DNA from: Butyricicoccus sp. Marseille-Q5471
GTDB taxonomy: Bacteria > Bacillota > Clostridia > Oscillospirales > Butyricicoccaceae
Reading direction: 5' to 3'
Assembly (NCBI RefSeq): GCF_951230135.1
Contig: NZ_CATNVC010000015.1
Span: 1-47,025 of the forward strand
DNA: 47,025 nt
Numbering within the stretch: position 1 is the first letter of the stretch; every line of letters begins with the position of its first letter. Shown here piece after piece: positions 16,806 through 27,351 of the stretch. The notes below the pieces were generated by a model. It saw only the letters and a program-made list of their open reading frames with translations. It was not told the DNA's origin and did not search any database. Made by a program: the position numbers and the translations under genes.

Positions 16806-18212
16806 CTATCTTTTGCGAGCAAACAGGCAGCGCAGCGATGTTTTTTCTATCTCAGCCTCGATAAATGTTCCAATCCGGATATCATCCCCGCGAACGCAGA
16901 CAAGAAGATTTCCCTCGGTTCGCGCAGTGTAGGGATATTCCGTCCCCCGGGCACCTCCGTCGACCAGCAGCCGCATACACTTGCCTTGATAGGCATCCTG
17001 TCGCTTGGCAACAATTTCATCCTGTGCCCGAAGCAGACGCTCAAAGCGATTTTGCTTTTCGGCAGGCGTAGCATTGTCTTCATATTCTGCCGCAGGTGTG
17101 CCGCTGCGCTTGGAATACAAGAAGGTAAAGAGTAAATCAAATTGAATTTCCTGCACCAACGCAAGCGTCTGTTGAAAATCTGCTTCCGTTTCACCCGGAA
17201 ACCCTACAATGATGTCGCTGGACAGTGTGAGATTTGGCATTTTACCACGCGCATACGTAATCAACTTACGGTAGTCTGCTGCCGTGTAGCGTCTATTCAT
17301 TCGCTCAAGAATCTCATCACTGCCCGACTGAAACGGCAGATGCAGCTGCTTTGCTACCTTGGAGCAATCAGCCATCGCATCAAACAGCCGAGGGCCAGCA
17401 TCTTTCGGATGGCTTGTCATAAAGCGGATTAGGAAATCCCCTTCCACAGCGTTCAGTCGGCGCAGCAAGTCGGCAAAATCAATATCAAGCTCCAGATCCT
17501 TGCCATAGGAATTGACATTCTGACCGAGCAGCGTGATATCCTTATAGCCCGCAGAAATTAAGTCGCGGAGTTCGCTTTCAATCTCCTCCGGTCTGCGAGA
17601 GCGTTCACGCCCGCGCACATACGGCACGATGCAGTAGGTGCAGAAATTATTGCATCCGTACATAATAGACAGCCACGCCTTTGCACCATTCTCGCGCATG
17701 ACAGGCAGGCCCTCGGCGATTTCTCCATTTTCGTCGCCGCCGATGTCGAATATCCGCTTTTTTTCGGTCATTGTCCGATACAAAAGCGATGGAAAGCGCC
17801 ACAATGCATGCGTGCCGAATAAAAGGGTGACCTGCGGATAGCTTTTTTTGATTTTCTGAACGTTTTTGTCCTGCTGCGCCATGCAGCCGCACAATGCGAT
17901 AATCAGGTCGGGACGACGCTTTTTCAGATGACTCAGCGCACCGATATTGCCAAAGGCACGTTCCTCCGCATGCTCCCGCACCGCGCAGGTATTAAAAAGG
18001 ATAAAATCCGCATCCTCTGCAGAGTCGGTCATTTCGTAACCCATTTCATGCAGCATGCCGCGAATACGCTCGGTATCCGCCTCGTTTTGCTGACAGCCAA
18101 AGGTATGTGTATAAGCTCGCAGCTGTTTGCCACGAATCAGTTCTGCAACACCGTCGATATAGGTGTATTGGTTCTGTATTTGTTCTTTTGATACAATATT
18201 GGGGAGACTCAT
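16806..18212 (-). CDS. miaB: tRNA-2-methylthio-N6-dimethylallyladenosine synthase
   Basis: 468 aa. The N-terminal UPF0004 domain carries the three cysteines of the auxiliary Fe-S cluster (TFGCQQNEAD, NTCAVREHAEE, CGCMAQQ). The radical-SAM domain has GCNNFCTYCIVPYVRGRE, and a C-terminal TRAM domain ends the protein. It methylthiolates i6A37 in tRNA. Co-localisation with miaA, whose product makes the i6A substrate, is functionally coherent. It starts 12 bp after the TIGR03936 gene. Confidence 0.96.
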   Translation of the reverse strand: MSLPNIVSKEQIQNQYTYIDGVAELIRGKQLRAYTHTFGCQQNEADTERIRGMLHEMGYEMTDSAEDADFILFNTCAVREHAEERAFGNIGALSHLKKRRPDLIIALCGCMAQQDKNVQKIKKSYPQVTLLFGTHALWRFPSLLYRTMTEKKRIFDIGGDENGEIAEGLPVMRENGAKAWLSIMYGCNNFCTYCIVPYVRGRERSRRPEEIESELRDLISAGYKDITLLGQNVNSYGKDLELDIDFADLLRRLNAVEGDFLIRFMTSHPKDAGPRLFDAMADCSKVAKQLHLPFQSGSDEILERMNRRYTAADYRKLITYARGKMPNLTLSSDIIVGFPGETEADFQQTLALVQEIQFDLLFTFLYSKRSGTPAAEYEDNATPAEKQNRFERLLRAQDEIVAKRQDAYQGKCMRLLVDGGARGTEYPYTARTEGNLLVCVRGDDIRIGTFIEAEIEKTSLRCLFARKR

Positions 18213-18224
18213 TTGTTTTTCCTC

Positions 18225-18893
18225 TTAACGGAATGGTGTGCCGTCTTCCGCAAAAACGTTCAGACGGTGATAGGCGCAAAACGGAATATCATAATCGGGC
18301 AGATACTGGCGAATTGCGCGCGTCAAATATTCCGGACTCATGTTGTTATTACCCGCGGCAGTGGTGACAACTGCGCAAACCTCATTGCCTTTTTCTTGCA
18401 GTGAGAAATCACGCATCAATTCACACATGTTCACCATTTTTTCGCCGCGTTTGGATCTTTTCAGGATTTCAACGACAGGCTGTGCAAACAGCTTGACCAC
18501 ATCGTTTGTAAAATTCTCAGGAACGCCGCCCTCAAATCCCCAAGTGATGCGGTATTGTGACCATGCAATACGTGCTACCTTCATGCCGCCGTCCTCGAGC
18601 GGATAAATTTCAATCGCACGAAGGCCTTCGGGAAATACATCATTGAGTGCTTCCACCGCATTAATCGGGACGCGCTCTGACGTAATATTAAAATCCAGAA
18701 ACTCACATTCACCGGAGAACCCGGTCGACAGCGGAAGTGCAACGGAAACATAAGCGTGCTGATTAAAGCCCTCTGTAAACCACAGTGGCATTTGACACCG
18801 TGCCATGGAGCGCTGCATCGCATGCATCAGATCGAGGTGAGAGATATATTTGGCTCTTCCCTCTTTGGCGAATTTCATTCTCGCCTTAAACAT
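18225..18893 (-). CDS. TIGR03936-family protein, partner of the adjacent radical-SAM protein
   Basis: 222 aa from ATG 18893 (GGAGGG at good spacing; it overlaps the end of the TIGR03960 gene by 8 bp). The N-terminus ARMKFAKEGRAKYISHLDLM and FTEGFNQHAYVSVALPLSTG match the DUF2344/TIGR03936 family. In many Clostridia this domain is fused to or encoded next to the TIGR03960 radical-SAM protein. The biochemical reaction is unknown; an RNA- or tRNA-related role is suggested only by its neighbours here (miaB, miaA). Confidence 0.88.
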   Translation of the reverse strand: MFKARMKFAKEGRAKYISHLDLMHAMQRSMARCQMPLWFTEGFNQHAYVSVALPLSTGFSGECEFLDFNITSERVPINAVEALNDVFPEGLRAIEIYPLEDGGMKVARIAWSQYRITWGFEGGVPENFTNDVVKLFAQPVVEILKRSKRGEKMVNMCELMRDFSLQEKGNEVCAVVTTAAGNNNMSPEYLTRAIRQYLPDYDIPFCAYHRLNVFAEDGTPFR

Positions 18894-20721
18894 GGCACTT
18901 CCCTCCTTCCAGCAACGCATTGGCGCCGCATCCGGCACACTTTTGCATGCAGTCAAGGGTCGGCGCAGCTTCGCGGGATTTTTCCCACTCCTGCATCAGA
19001 TGTGCCTTGCGCGTGCCGCAACCGATGTGATCCCACGGGAACACCTCATCCATCGGCCGCTGGCGCGAGGCATAGAACGCCGGATCCAGACCGCAGTCTG
19101 CAAAGGCCTGCATCCATTTGTCAAAGTCGAAGAGCTGATCCCAACCGTCAAACTTGCAACCGCGCTGCCAAGCCAAATAGATGGCCTTGCCCTGACGGCG
19201 ATCGCCGCGGGCAATAACGCCTTCTAAGACCGAGGTCTTGGCATCATGCCAGTTGAAAGTCACGTTCTTGGTCTTCATGATGGAGCGCAGATACTCCTGC
19301 TTTTCACGCAGTGTTTCCAGCGTGTCTTGCGCATCCCACTGAAACGGGGTCTGCGGCTTGGGCACGAAACATGATGCGGAGGCAGTAATGCGCACGCCGC
19401 GGGCACGGTTTTGCGTGTTTTCACGCCAACAAAATGCGACCTTTCGGCAAATATCGAGAATACCGTCCAGATCGTCATTGGTTTCCGTCGGCAAACCCAT
19501 CATAAAGTACAGCTTCACATTGCTCCAGCCGCCCTTAAACGCAATTGCGCAGGCATTCAGCAAATCCTCTTCCTCAAGGTTTTTGTTGATAACGTCGCGT
19601 AGTCGCTTGGAACCTGCTTCGGGTGCAAAGGTCAGGCCGCTCTTGCGCACCTTCTGCACGCGCTCCATCAGTTCTACGTTAAAGCTGTCTGCACGCAGGC
19701 TGGGCAGCGATAAACTGATGTGGCGTGGCTCACAATAATCGAGCATACACTCGGTCAGCTCGGACAGTTCATTATAGTCACTCGTAGAAAGAGATGAAAG
19801 CGAAATTTCCTCATATCCAGAGTTCTTGAGCACATTCTCCGCCTGACGACGAAGTGTTTCAGGCGACTTGGTTCGCAGGGGACGATAGGTGTGACCCGCC
19901 TGACAGAAACGGCAGCCGCGCGGGCAGCCGCGGAACAGCTCAACCATTGCACGGTCAAACACGATATCTGTCGAGGGCACAACAAAGGATTCGGGATAAT
20001 ACATTGTATCCAAATCCTTAACGATACGTTTTTGCACCAGAGCCGGCGCACCATTTTGGGGTGTTACGCAGTCAATCGTACCATCCTCATGATAGGATAC
20101 AAGGTACTGCGATGGCACATACATACCCGGAATTTGCGCCGCGCGGACGAGAAAATCGCCCTTGCTCCATCCCTCACGCACCGCTTGACGGTAAAGATCA
20201 GTGAGGTCAAGCATGATTTCCTCACCATCGCCAATCATGAAGAGATCAATAAAATCACAAAGAGGCTCCGGGTTGTATGCACACGGCCCACCTGCAACCA
20301 CTAAATTTTTAAGGTTCCGACGTTCTTCCGCAAGTACCGGCACGCCGCCCAATTCCAGCATGTTAAGAATGTTGGTGAACGATAGTTCATATTGCAGCGT
20401 AAAACCGATGATGTCAAACTCGGACAGCGCATCTCCACTCTCCAGACCGTACAGCGGAATATTGGCATTGCGCATTTCCGCTTCCATGTCAACCCAGGGT
20501 GCGCAGACGCGTTCGCACCAAATTCCCTTTTGATCGTTGAGCAGGCCATACAGGATACGTGAACCAAGGTGAGACATGCCCACCTCATATACGTCCGGAA
20601 AACAAAAAGCGAACCGTAGATCCACTTCTTCCGGTTTCTTGCTGATAGATCCCCACTCGCCGCCGACATAACGCGCCGGCTTCTGCACGCGGGGTAAAAT
20701 GGATTCCAATTTCTTGTGCAA
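18886..20721 (-). CDS. TIGR03960-family B12-binding radical-SAM protein
   Basis: 611 aa from a TTG start at 20721, chosen for the GGAGG 8 nt upstream; the longer frame from 20799 would begin inside a terminator hairpin. An N-terminal cobalamin-binding-like domain (FPDVYEVGMSHLG, IGFTLQYELSFTN) precedes the radical-SAM core with RGCPRGCRFCQAGHTYRP. A C-terminal Cys cluster (CAGCGAN) may hold metal. The family is widespread in Clostridia as the first gene of this operon, and the substrate is unknown. It may head the transcription unit that runs to yggT. Confidence 0.88.
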   Translation of the reverse strand: MHKKLESILPRVQKPARYVGGEWGSISKKPEEVDLRFAFCFPDVYEVGMSHLGSRILYGLLNDQKGIWCERVCAPWVDMEAEMRNANIPLYGLESGDALSEFDIIGFTLQYELSFTNILNMLELGGVPVLAEERRNLKNLVVAGGPCAYNPEPLCDFIDLFMIGDGEEIMLDLTDLYRQAVREGWSKGDFLVRAAQIPGMYVPSQYLVSYHEDGTIDCVTPQNGAPALVQKRIVKDLDTMYYPESFVVPSTDIVFDRAMVELFRGCPRGCRFCQAGHTYRPLRTKSPETLRRQAENVLKNSGYEEISLSSLSTSDYNELSELTECMLDYCEPRHISLSLPSLRADSFNVELMERVQKVRKSGLTFAPEAGSKRLRDVINKNLEEEDLLNACAIAFKGGWSNVKLYFMMGLPTETNDDLDGILDICRKVAFCWRENTQNRARGVRITASASCFVPKPQTPFQWDAQDTLETLREKQEYLRSIMKTKNVTFNWHDAKTSVLEGVIARGDRRQGKAIYLAWQRGCKFDGWDQLFDFDKWMQAFADCGLDPAFYASRQRPMDEVFPWDHIGCGTRKAHLMQEWEKSREAAPTLDCMQKCAGCGANALLEGGKCHV

Positions 20722-20772
20722 GGCACTTTCCTCCAAAACAAAATACAGTAATAGTGTACCACAAAAACCGAC

Positions 20773-20806
20773 AAAAGACCATACCGCAAATAACGGCATG
20801 GTCTTT
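20773..20806 (-). terminator. Terminator after the P-type ATPase gene
   Basis: AAAAGACCAT pairs with ATGGTCTTT, with an inner CCG/CGG pair and a loop. It lies a few bases after the ATPase stop (20811) and separates it from the TIGR03960 operon. Short T-rich tracts flank both sides. Confidence 0.65.
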
Positions 20807-20810
20807 CTTT

Positions 20811-23213
20811 TTACTTGGTTTTGAGCAAGCGGGCTGCGTTCAGTACGGTCAGCACCGTCATCAAAACATCAAACGAAACAGCCTGCCACATGGTCGTGAT
20901 TCCAAATACAGTCAACAAAGTTAAAATTGCTTTCACACCGAGCACCAAAAGCATATTTTGCATTGCCACGCTGTGGGTCTGTCGGGAAATTCGAACCGCT
21001 TCGACAAAACGACCCAGATGGTGGCTCATAATCAGCACATCCGCAACATCAGCAGATTTGCGCGAGCCTGCGACCCCCATCGCGACGCCGACATCGGCCA
21101 GCTTTAGTTCCGCCAAATCATTAATACCGTCGCCCACATAGGCAGCCGTGCCATCTGTCGGAATAGTGCGAAGCAGAAATTCCATTTTGGAGGCTTTTTC
21201 CTCAGGAAGCAGCCCGCTATGCACCGTATCAATTCCAATCGCATCCGCGACTTGCTGCGCCGGCAGTTCGGTATCGCCGGTCAGAATTACAGTTCGCAAT
21301 ACGCCTAGCGTCTTCAAATCAGATATCATTAATTCGGCTTCCGGCCGCACGGTATCTTCCAGCTCAATTGCGCCAGCGTAATCCCCTTCATACGCCACAT
21401 ACAGCACCGTACCACGAATTTCGGGAACACCCTTGACCCCGCGGGCAATCATCAGCTTGCGATTGCCTACAAACAGATTCCGGTTGCCTACGCGTGCACG
21501 CACCCCTCGGCCGGGAAATTCTTCAAATTCGCTGATTTTCGGCGGTACGCTCGGATACGCAGCGACAACGGCACGCGCCACCGGATGCTGTGAAAACTGC
21601 TCTGCTGTAGCGGCAAGTGCAATCAGGCTTTTTGCGTTAAAGTCCTGCGTTGTATGCACTTCTTTGACGCGCAGGTTGCCCTCGGTTAATGTGCCCGTTT
21701 TATCAAAAACGACCATTCGCAGTTCGGCCAGCTTTTCAATCGCCGCGCTGCCCTTCACCTGAATTCCCTTTTGAGACATGCGGCCGCTTCCACCCATAAA
21801 GCTGAGCGGGACGGACAGCATGATTGCTGTCGGGCAGCATACAACAAGCACGGTCAGCGCGCGGTAAATCCAGGTAGCCGGTGCACCGAAATTAAACAGC
21901 GGCGGTAATGCTGCGAGCAAAATCGCCAGCACGATGATAACGGGCATGTAACGAACAACGCCCTGCACAGCGCTTTGCTCTACTGTTGCACGGCGGTCAA
22001 TCGATTCCTCACGAATGCGGCTCATCTGGCTGATGCCACAGTCGGCAAAAGAAGAGGTTGCGCGAATCAGCATCAGCGTACCCTCATAAAGGCTGCCTGC
22101 AAAGACAGTTGCACCCTTTGTCACCTCGACCGGCTCGCTATCTCCGGTCAGCACGGTATCATCTACCGTTCCTTCACCGCGCAGCACAACACCATCAATC
22201 GGCACTCGTTCGCCCGAACGCACCATGATAAAATCGCCAATCTGCACATCACTGGGCTGCACGCGGCGTTCCTCTCCCTGCATGTTGACAACGGCTGCAT
22301 AATCCGGGACAAAATCCGTCAGTTTCGAAAGGGATTTCCGCGCATTGCCCAGTACCAGGTCGCTGATGAGTTTACCCAACTCATGCAGCATCAGCACAAA
22401 GCTCGCCTCCGGGTATCTTTTAAGCAGAAAAGCACCTAATGATGCAATCAGAATCAGAAGGTTTTCGTTAAAATACTTGCCGCGGGTGAAGCCGCGTGCC
22501 ACGGCAATAACCGTGGGAAACACGACGGCAATGTAAGCCAGAATAAACAGCGCGAACGACGCTGTCTTTTGCTGCCGGAGCAGCAGGCCGATGACAAGGA
22601 ACAGCGCCGTTACACCAAGGCGAAGCAACGTCACGCGCATATCGAGCATAGATGTTTGATATTCCGGCTCTCCTTCGGTTACGCCCTTGCGTGCGTTTTC
22701 ACGGCGCAGCCGCGTCTGTTCTCGGCGACGCATGCGCGCGTGGTATTGAACTCGCTCCAGAATAGGCATATCATCAACCGGTTCTTCCGCCATATCATGC
22801 GGGTCGATTGAATGCGCTATCTCGGTAAGTGGAGGCAATGCATCTTCTTCGCTTTCGAGAGCATGCGCTTCGGCCACTTTCTCTTGAGCGACCTCTGCCG
22901 AATGCGTCACGCCTTCCTCGGGCGAGGTGTCTGCTTCCGCAGGAGCAGCATCCGCTTCCAAAACGTCTCCGGCGACCTCCAACGGTTTGCTTGCGGCTGT
23001 ATCGTCTGCCAGAGGCTCCGATGGCGCAGGCTCTGCCTGAGCATGCTCAGCTTCGGACGGCATGACCACTTCAGTCTTAAACGGTTGGCTTTCCAGATCG
23101 GAAAGAAGCTCGTCCACCAACTGCGTTGGAAATTCTACCTTTGGCACGGGCGCGCCGGAAAGGGTTTCTTCTGCAGTGTTCTTCCCTTCATTTGATTTAT
23201 TATCAGTACTCAT
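20811..23213 (-). CDS. P1B-type heavy-metal-translocating ATPase, Zn/Cd/Pb-like
   Basis: 800 aa from ATG 23213 (8 bp after the arsR stop). A roughly 170-residue acidic, Ala/Glu/Pro-rich N-terminus without CxxC metal-binding repeats precedes the transporter core. The actuator has TGDSEPVEV, the phosphorylation site is DKTGTLTEG, the HP motif is SQHPVARAV, and the hinge is GDGINDLAEL. The membrane motif is CCPTAIMLSVPLS, so the usual CPC is CPT. The last spans keep a conserved Asp (SFDVLMTVLTVLN), as in zinc/cadmium pumps. The ArsR partner suggests inducible efflux of Zn, Cd or Pb. Confidence 0.88.
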   Translation of the reverse strand: MSTDNKSNEGKNTAEETLSGAPVPKVEFPTQLVDELLSDLESQPFKTEVVMPSEAEHAQAEPAPSEPLADDTAASKPLEVAGDVLEADAAPAEADTSPEEGVTHSAEVAQEKVAEAHALESEEDALPPLTEIAHSIDPHDMAEEPVDDMPILERVQYHARMRRREQTRLRRENARKGVTEGEPEYQTSMLDMRVTLLRLGVTALFLVIGLLLRQQKTASFALFILAYIAVVFPTVIAVARGFTRGKYFNENLLILIASLGAFLLKRYPEASFVLMLHELGKLISDLVLGNARKSLSKLTDFVPDYAAVVNMQGEERRVQPSDVQIGDFIMVRSGERVPIDGVVLRGEGTVDDTVLTGDSEPVEVTKGATVFAGSLYEGTLMLIRATSSFADCGISQMSRIREESIDRRATVEQSAVQGVVRYMPVIIVLAILLAALPPLFNFGAPATWIYRALTVLVVCCPTAIMLSVPLSFMGGSGRMSQKGIQVKGSAAIEKLAELRMVVFDKTGTLTEGNLRVKEVHTTQDFNAKSLIALAATAEQFSQHPVARAVVAAYPSVPPKISEFEEFPGRGVRARVGNRNLFVGNRKLMIARGVKGVPEIRGTVLYVAYEGDYAGAIELEDTVRPEAELMISDLKTLGVLRTVILTGDTELPAQQVADAIGIDTVHSGLLPEEKASKMEFLLRTIPTDGTAAYVGDGINDLAELKLADVGVAMGVAGSRKSADVADVLIMSHHLGRFVEAVRISRQTHSVAMQNMLLVLGVKAILTLLTVFGITTMWQAVSFDVLMTVLTVLNAARLLKTK

Positions 23214-23220
23214 CTCTATA

Positions 23221-23595
23221 CTACCTCTCTTGCACGTGCTCCATCCCTTGTGCAAGGATAGTCTTGATATGGCTGTCGCACAGTGCATAATACACGGTTT
23301 TTCCGCTCTTTCGGCTTTTGACCAGACGCACTTGTTTCAAAAAGCGAAGCTGATGTGAAATGGCCGACTGTGTCATGCCAAGGAGCGTTGCAATATCGCA
23401 TACGCACAGTTCCTGCTCCGCAAGCGCAGTCAAGATGCGCAGTCTCGTCTTGTCCGAAAAGGCCTTGAAGAAATCCGATGCCGCTGAAGTGATTTCATCA
23501 CTGGGCATGACGATGCGAGCCTGCTGCACAGCCTGCACGTGGACACAGTATTCTTCGCAGCACTCGGCCCCGCTATTTTGTTTAATTCGAGCCAA
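23221..23595 (-). CDS. ArsR/SmtB-family metal-sensing repressor
   Basis: 124 aa from TTG 23595, with GGAGGG 6 nt upstream. The winged HTH is clear: AFSDKTRLRILTALAEQELC, then VCDIATLLGMTQSAISHQLR and LVKSRKSGKTVYYAL. The ELCVCD motif in the alpha-3 region and the N-terminal cysteines (AECCEEYC) are the metal-ligand sets of CadC-like sensors of Cd/Pb/Zn. It is co-transcribed with the downstream ATPase (8 bp). An SmtB-type operator lies 18-35 bp upstream, so autoregulation relieved by metal is expected. Confidence 0.92.
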   Translation of the reverse strand: MARIKQNSGAECCEEYCVHVQAVQQARIVMPSDEITSAASDFFKAFSDKTRLRILTALAEQELCVCDIATLLGMTQSAISHQLRFLKQVRLVKSRKSGKTVYYALCDSHIKTILAQGMEHVQER

Positions 23596-23612
23596 TCGGG
23601 ACCCTCCAAACG

Positions 23613-23630
23613 CATGAGTATTTATTCATT
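23613..23630. promoter_or_regulatory. Candidate ArsR/SmtB operator upstream of arsR
   Basis: CATGAGTATTTATTCATT contains the imperfect inverted repeat TGA-G-TATTTA-TTCA, close to the TGAA-N6-TTCA core of CadC/CzrA/SmtB operators. It sits just upstream of the arsR ribosome binding site. The operator position is seen; binding is inferred from the family. Confidence 0.6.
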
Positions 23631-23670
23631 TATGCTATCATTAAAACTAGGTTTTGTCAACAATTGCGAT

Positions 23671-23704
23671 AAAAACGACCCGCCGGAAGCATGTTCCGGC
23701 GGGG
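23671..23704 (-). terminator. Terminator after the SPFH gene
   Basis: Minus strand: CCCCGCCGGAA, loop, TTCCGGCGGG followed by TCGTTTTT. The 10-bp GC-rich stem plus T run sits directly after the SPFH stop (23717) and insulates arsR. Confidence 0.85.
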
Positions 23705-23716
23705 TTCTTGATTCGC

Positions 23717-24625
23717 TTACTCGGACTTAGGCTCTGTGATGACTTCCTTAAAAGAAGTTGCCAAACCGGCCAGATTCTGAATCTCACTCGGGATAATAAT
23801 CTTGGTTGCCTTACCGTCCGCTGCGGCAGCGAACGCCTCCAACGACTTAAGCTTAATAATCTGTTCTGTCGGCGCCGCCTTATTGAGCATTTCGATTGAA
23901 TCTGCCAGTGCCTTTTGCACAGTCAGCAGCGCTTCAGCTTCGCCTTCTGCTTCTTTAATCTTCGCAAGACGCGTTGCTTCTGCACGCAAAACAGTAGATT
24001 CCTTTTCGCCCTCCGCAACCAGAATCGCAGACTGCTTCTTGCCCTCTGCCACGAGGATGGACTCGCGGCGCTCGCGCTCAGCCTTCATCTGCTTTTCCAT
24101 CGATTCCTGAATTGCAGCAGGCGGAATAATGTTTTTCAGTTCTACGCGGTTTACTTTGATGCCCCATGCATCGGTCGCCTCGTCCAGAATGGCGCGCATC
24201 TTCGTGTTGATGATGTCGCGGCTGGTCAGAGTCTGATCCAGTTCCAGATCACCAATGATATTACGAAGCGTGGTAGCCGTCAAATTTTCAATCGCGGCCA
24301 TCGGGCTTTCAATACCGTAGGTGAACAGCTTGGGATCGGTGATTTGAAAATAGACAACAGTATCAATCTGCATGGTAACGTTATCCTTCGTGATAACAGG
24401 CTGCGGCGGGAAATCCACGACCTGTTCTTTGAGCGTTACCTTGCGGACAATACGCTCAAACAGCGGGATTTTAAAGTGCAGACCCGTGCTCCAAGTGCCC
24501 TGATATGTGCCCAAGCGCTCGATAATGAATGCACGAGCCTGCGGCACAATAACGATGTTGCTTGCCAAAAATGCAATTAAAATAATTGCAAGGATGATCC
24601 AAATCAGCGGTACGATAAACGGCAT
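23717..24625 (-). CDS. SPFH/band-7 domain membrane protein (stomatin-like)
   Basis: 302 aa. One N-terminal membrane span (PLIWIILAIILIAFLASNIV) is followed by the SPFH domain with VPQARAFIIERLGTYQGTW, RDIINTKMRAILDEATDAWG and VNRVELKNI-PP. The family-typical Ala/Glu-rich coiled coil (residues 180-240) follows. These proteins form membrane microdomains and are often paired with NfeD proteins. The nfeD gene is 25 bp upstream here, giving the standard stomatin-NfeD operon. Confidence 0.93.
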   Translation of the reverse strand: MPFIVPLIWIILAIILIAFLASNIVIVPQARAFIIERLGTYQGTWSTGLHFKIPLFERIVRKVTLKEQVVDFPPQPVITKDNVTMQIDTVVYFQITDPKLFTYGIESPMAAIENLTATTLRNIIGDLELDQTLTSRDIINTKMRAILDEATDAWGIKVNRVELKNIIPPAAIQESMEKQMKAERERRESILVAEGKKQSAILVAEGEKESTVLRAEATRLAKIKEAEGEAEALLTVQKALADSIEMLNKAAPTEQIIKLKSLEAFAAAADGKATKIIIPSEIQNLAGLATSFKEVITEPKSE

Positions 24626-24650
24626 GATATTCTCCTTTACACTCTATCCA

Positions 24651-25091
24651 TTAAACCTTTTCAACCAACGCCTTGACGCCGCGAATTGCGGTCACGCGCA
24701 CGGTTGAACCCTTTGGAATTGTACTGTCGTCTGCGCTGCGCGCAGTCCACAGCTGTCCAAAAATTTTGATTTCGCCGGTCTCTTCTACGTTGTTGATGTC
24801 CTGCACCACAATCGCAGGTTCGCCAATAATGCGGTCTGCATTGGTCGGTTCGTTCTTGGTCTTGAGAAATTTGCGGCAGAACGGACGCACCATAATCAGC
24901 AATGCGGCGGAAAACAGCACAAAAATAATCAGCTGCTTCGATAGTGACATGCCAAAGCTGGCTGCAATCAACGACATTACAGCACCAATCGCAAACCAAA
25001 TTGCGGAAAGGTTTAGTGTAAACGCCTCTACAGCAACGCCGATGATGATGACGGCAACCCAAACATAAAGGCTGTCAATTCCAAAAAACAC
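24651..25091 (-). CDS. NfeD-like membrane protein
   Basis: 146 aa from GTG 25091, preferred because AAAGGAGG lies 7 nt upstream. Three to four hydrophobic spans occupy residues 5-85 (VWVAVIIIGVAVEAFT, AIWFAIGAVMSLIAASF, LIIFVLFSAALLIMV). A C-terminal OB-fold domain follows (IIGEPAIVVQDINN, GEIKIFGQLWTARS, VRVTAIRGVKALVE). It is the short NfeD1b type without a protease domain. It partners the downstream SPFH protein. Confidence 0.92.
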   Translation of the reverse strand: MFFGIDSLYVWVAVIIIGVAVEAFTLNLSAIWFAIGAVMSLIAASFGMSLSKQLIIFVLFSAALLIMVRPFCRKFLKTKNEPTNADRIIGEPAIVVQDINNVEETGEIKIFGQLWTARSADDSTIPKGSTVRVTAIRGVKALVEKV

Positions 25092-25193
25092 GCAATCGCC
25101 TCCTTTGCTATAGCCTAAGTTTACCATAGTATTTCCAAAAAGTACAGAGAAAAACACTGCATCGGTAAATCTACGGCAGCGAGCCGCACAATT

Positions 25194-25225
25194 AAAAAAA
25201 CCGACGCGCCAAACAGCGCGCCGGT
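25194..25225 (-). terminator. Terminator after groEL
   Basis: Minus strand: ACCGGCGCGC, 5-nt loop, GGCGCGTCGG followed by seven T. A strong intrinsic terminator ending the groES-groEL unit. Confidence 0.9.
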
Positions 25226-25247
25226 CATTATATGCCTTGAGTTTAAC

Positions 25248-26879
<1,632 letters not shown>

Positions 26880-26892
26880 TTACCTCCTAAAA

Positions 26893-27216
<324 letters not shown>

Positions 27217-27223
27217 TCATTCG

Positions 27224-27250
27224 TTAGCACTCATTTAGCAAGAGTGCTAA
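27224..27250. promoter_or_regulatory. CIRCE operator of groES-groEL
   Basis: TTAGCACTC-N9-GAGTGCTAA, a perfect match to the HrcA-binding CIRCE consensus. A TATAAT -10 box (minus strand, 27258-27263) lies just upstream, so the element covers the transcription start region. Heat-shock control by HrcA follows from the family; hrcA itself is not in the window. Confidence 0.95.
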
Positions 27251-27351
27251 CATGAGTATTATATTACATCACTTGTCCTGAATGCGCAAGAGGTTTTTCA
27301 GAAATTCTCCCAAATAATTTATGAATTTTCTGTTAAGGCCTGCTCTGGTGC

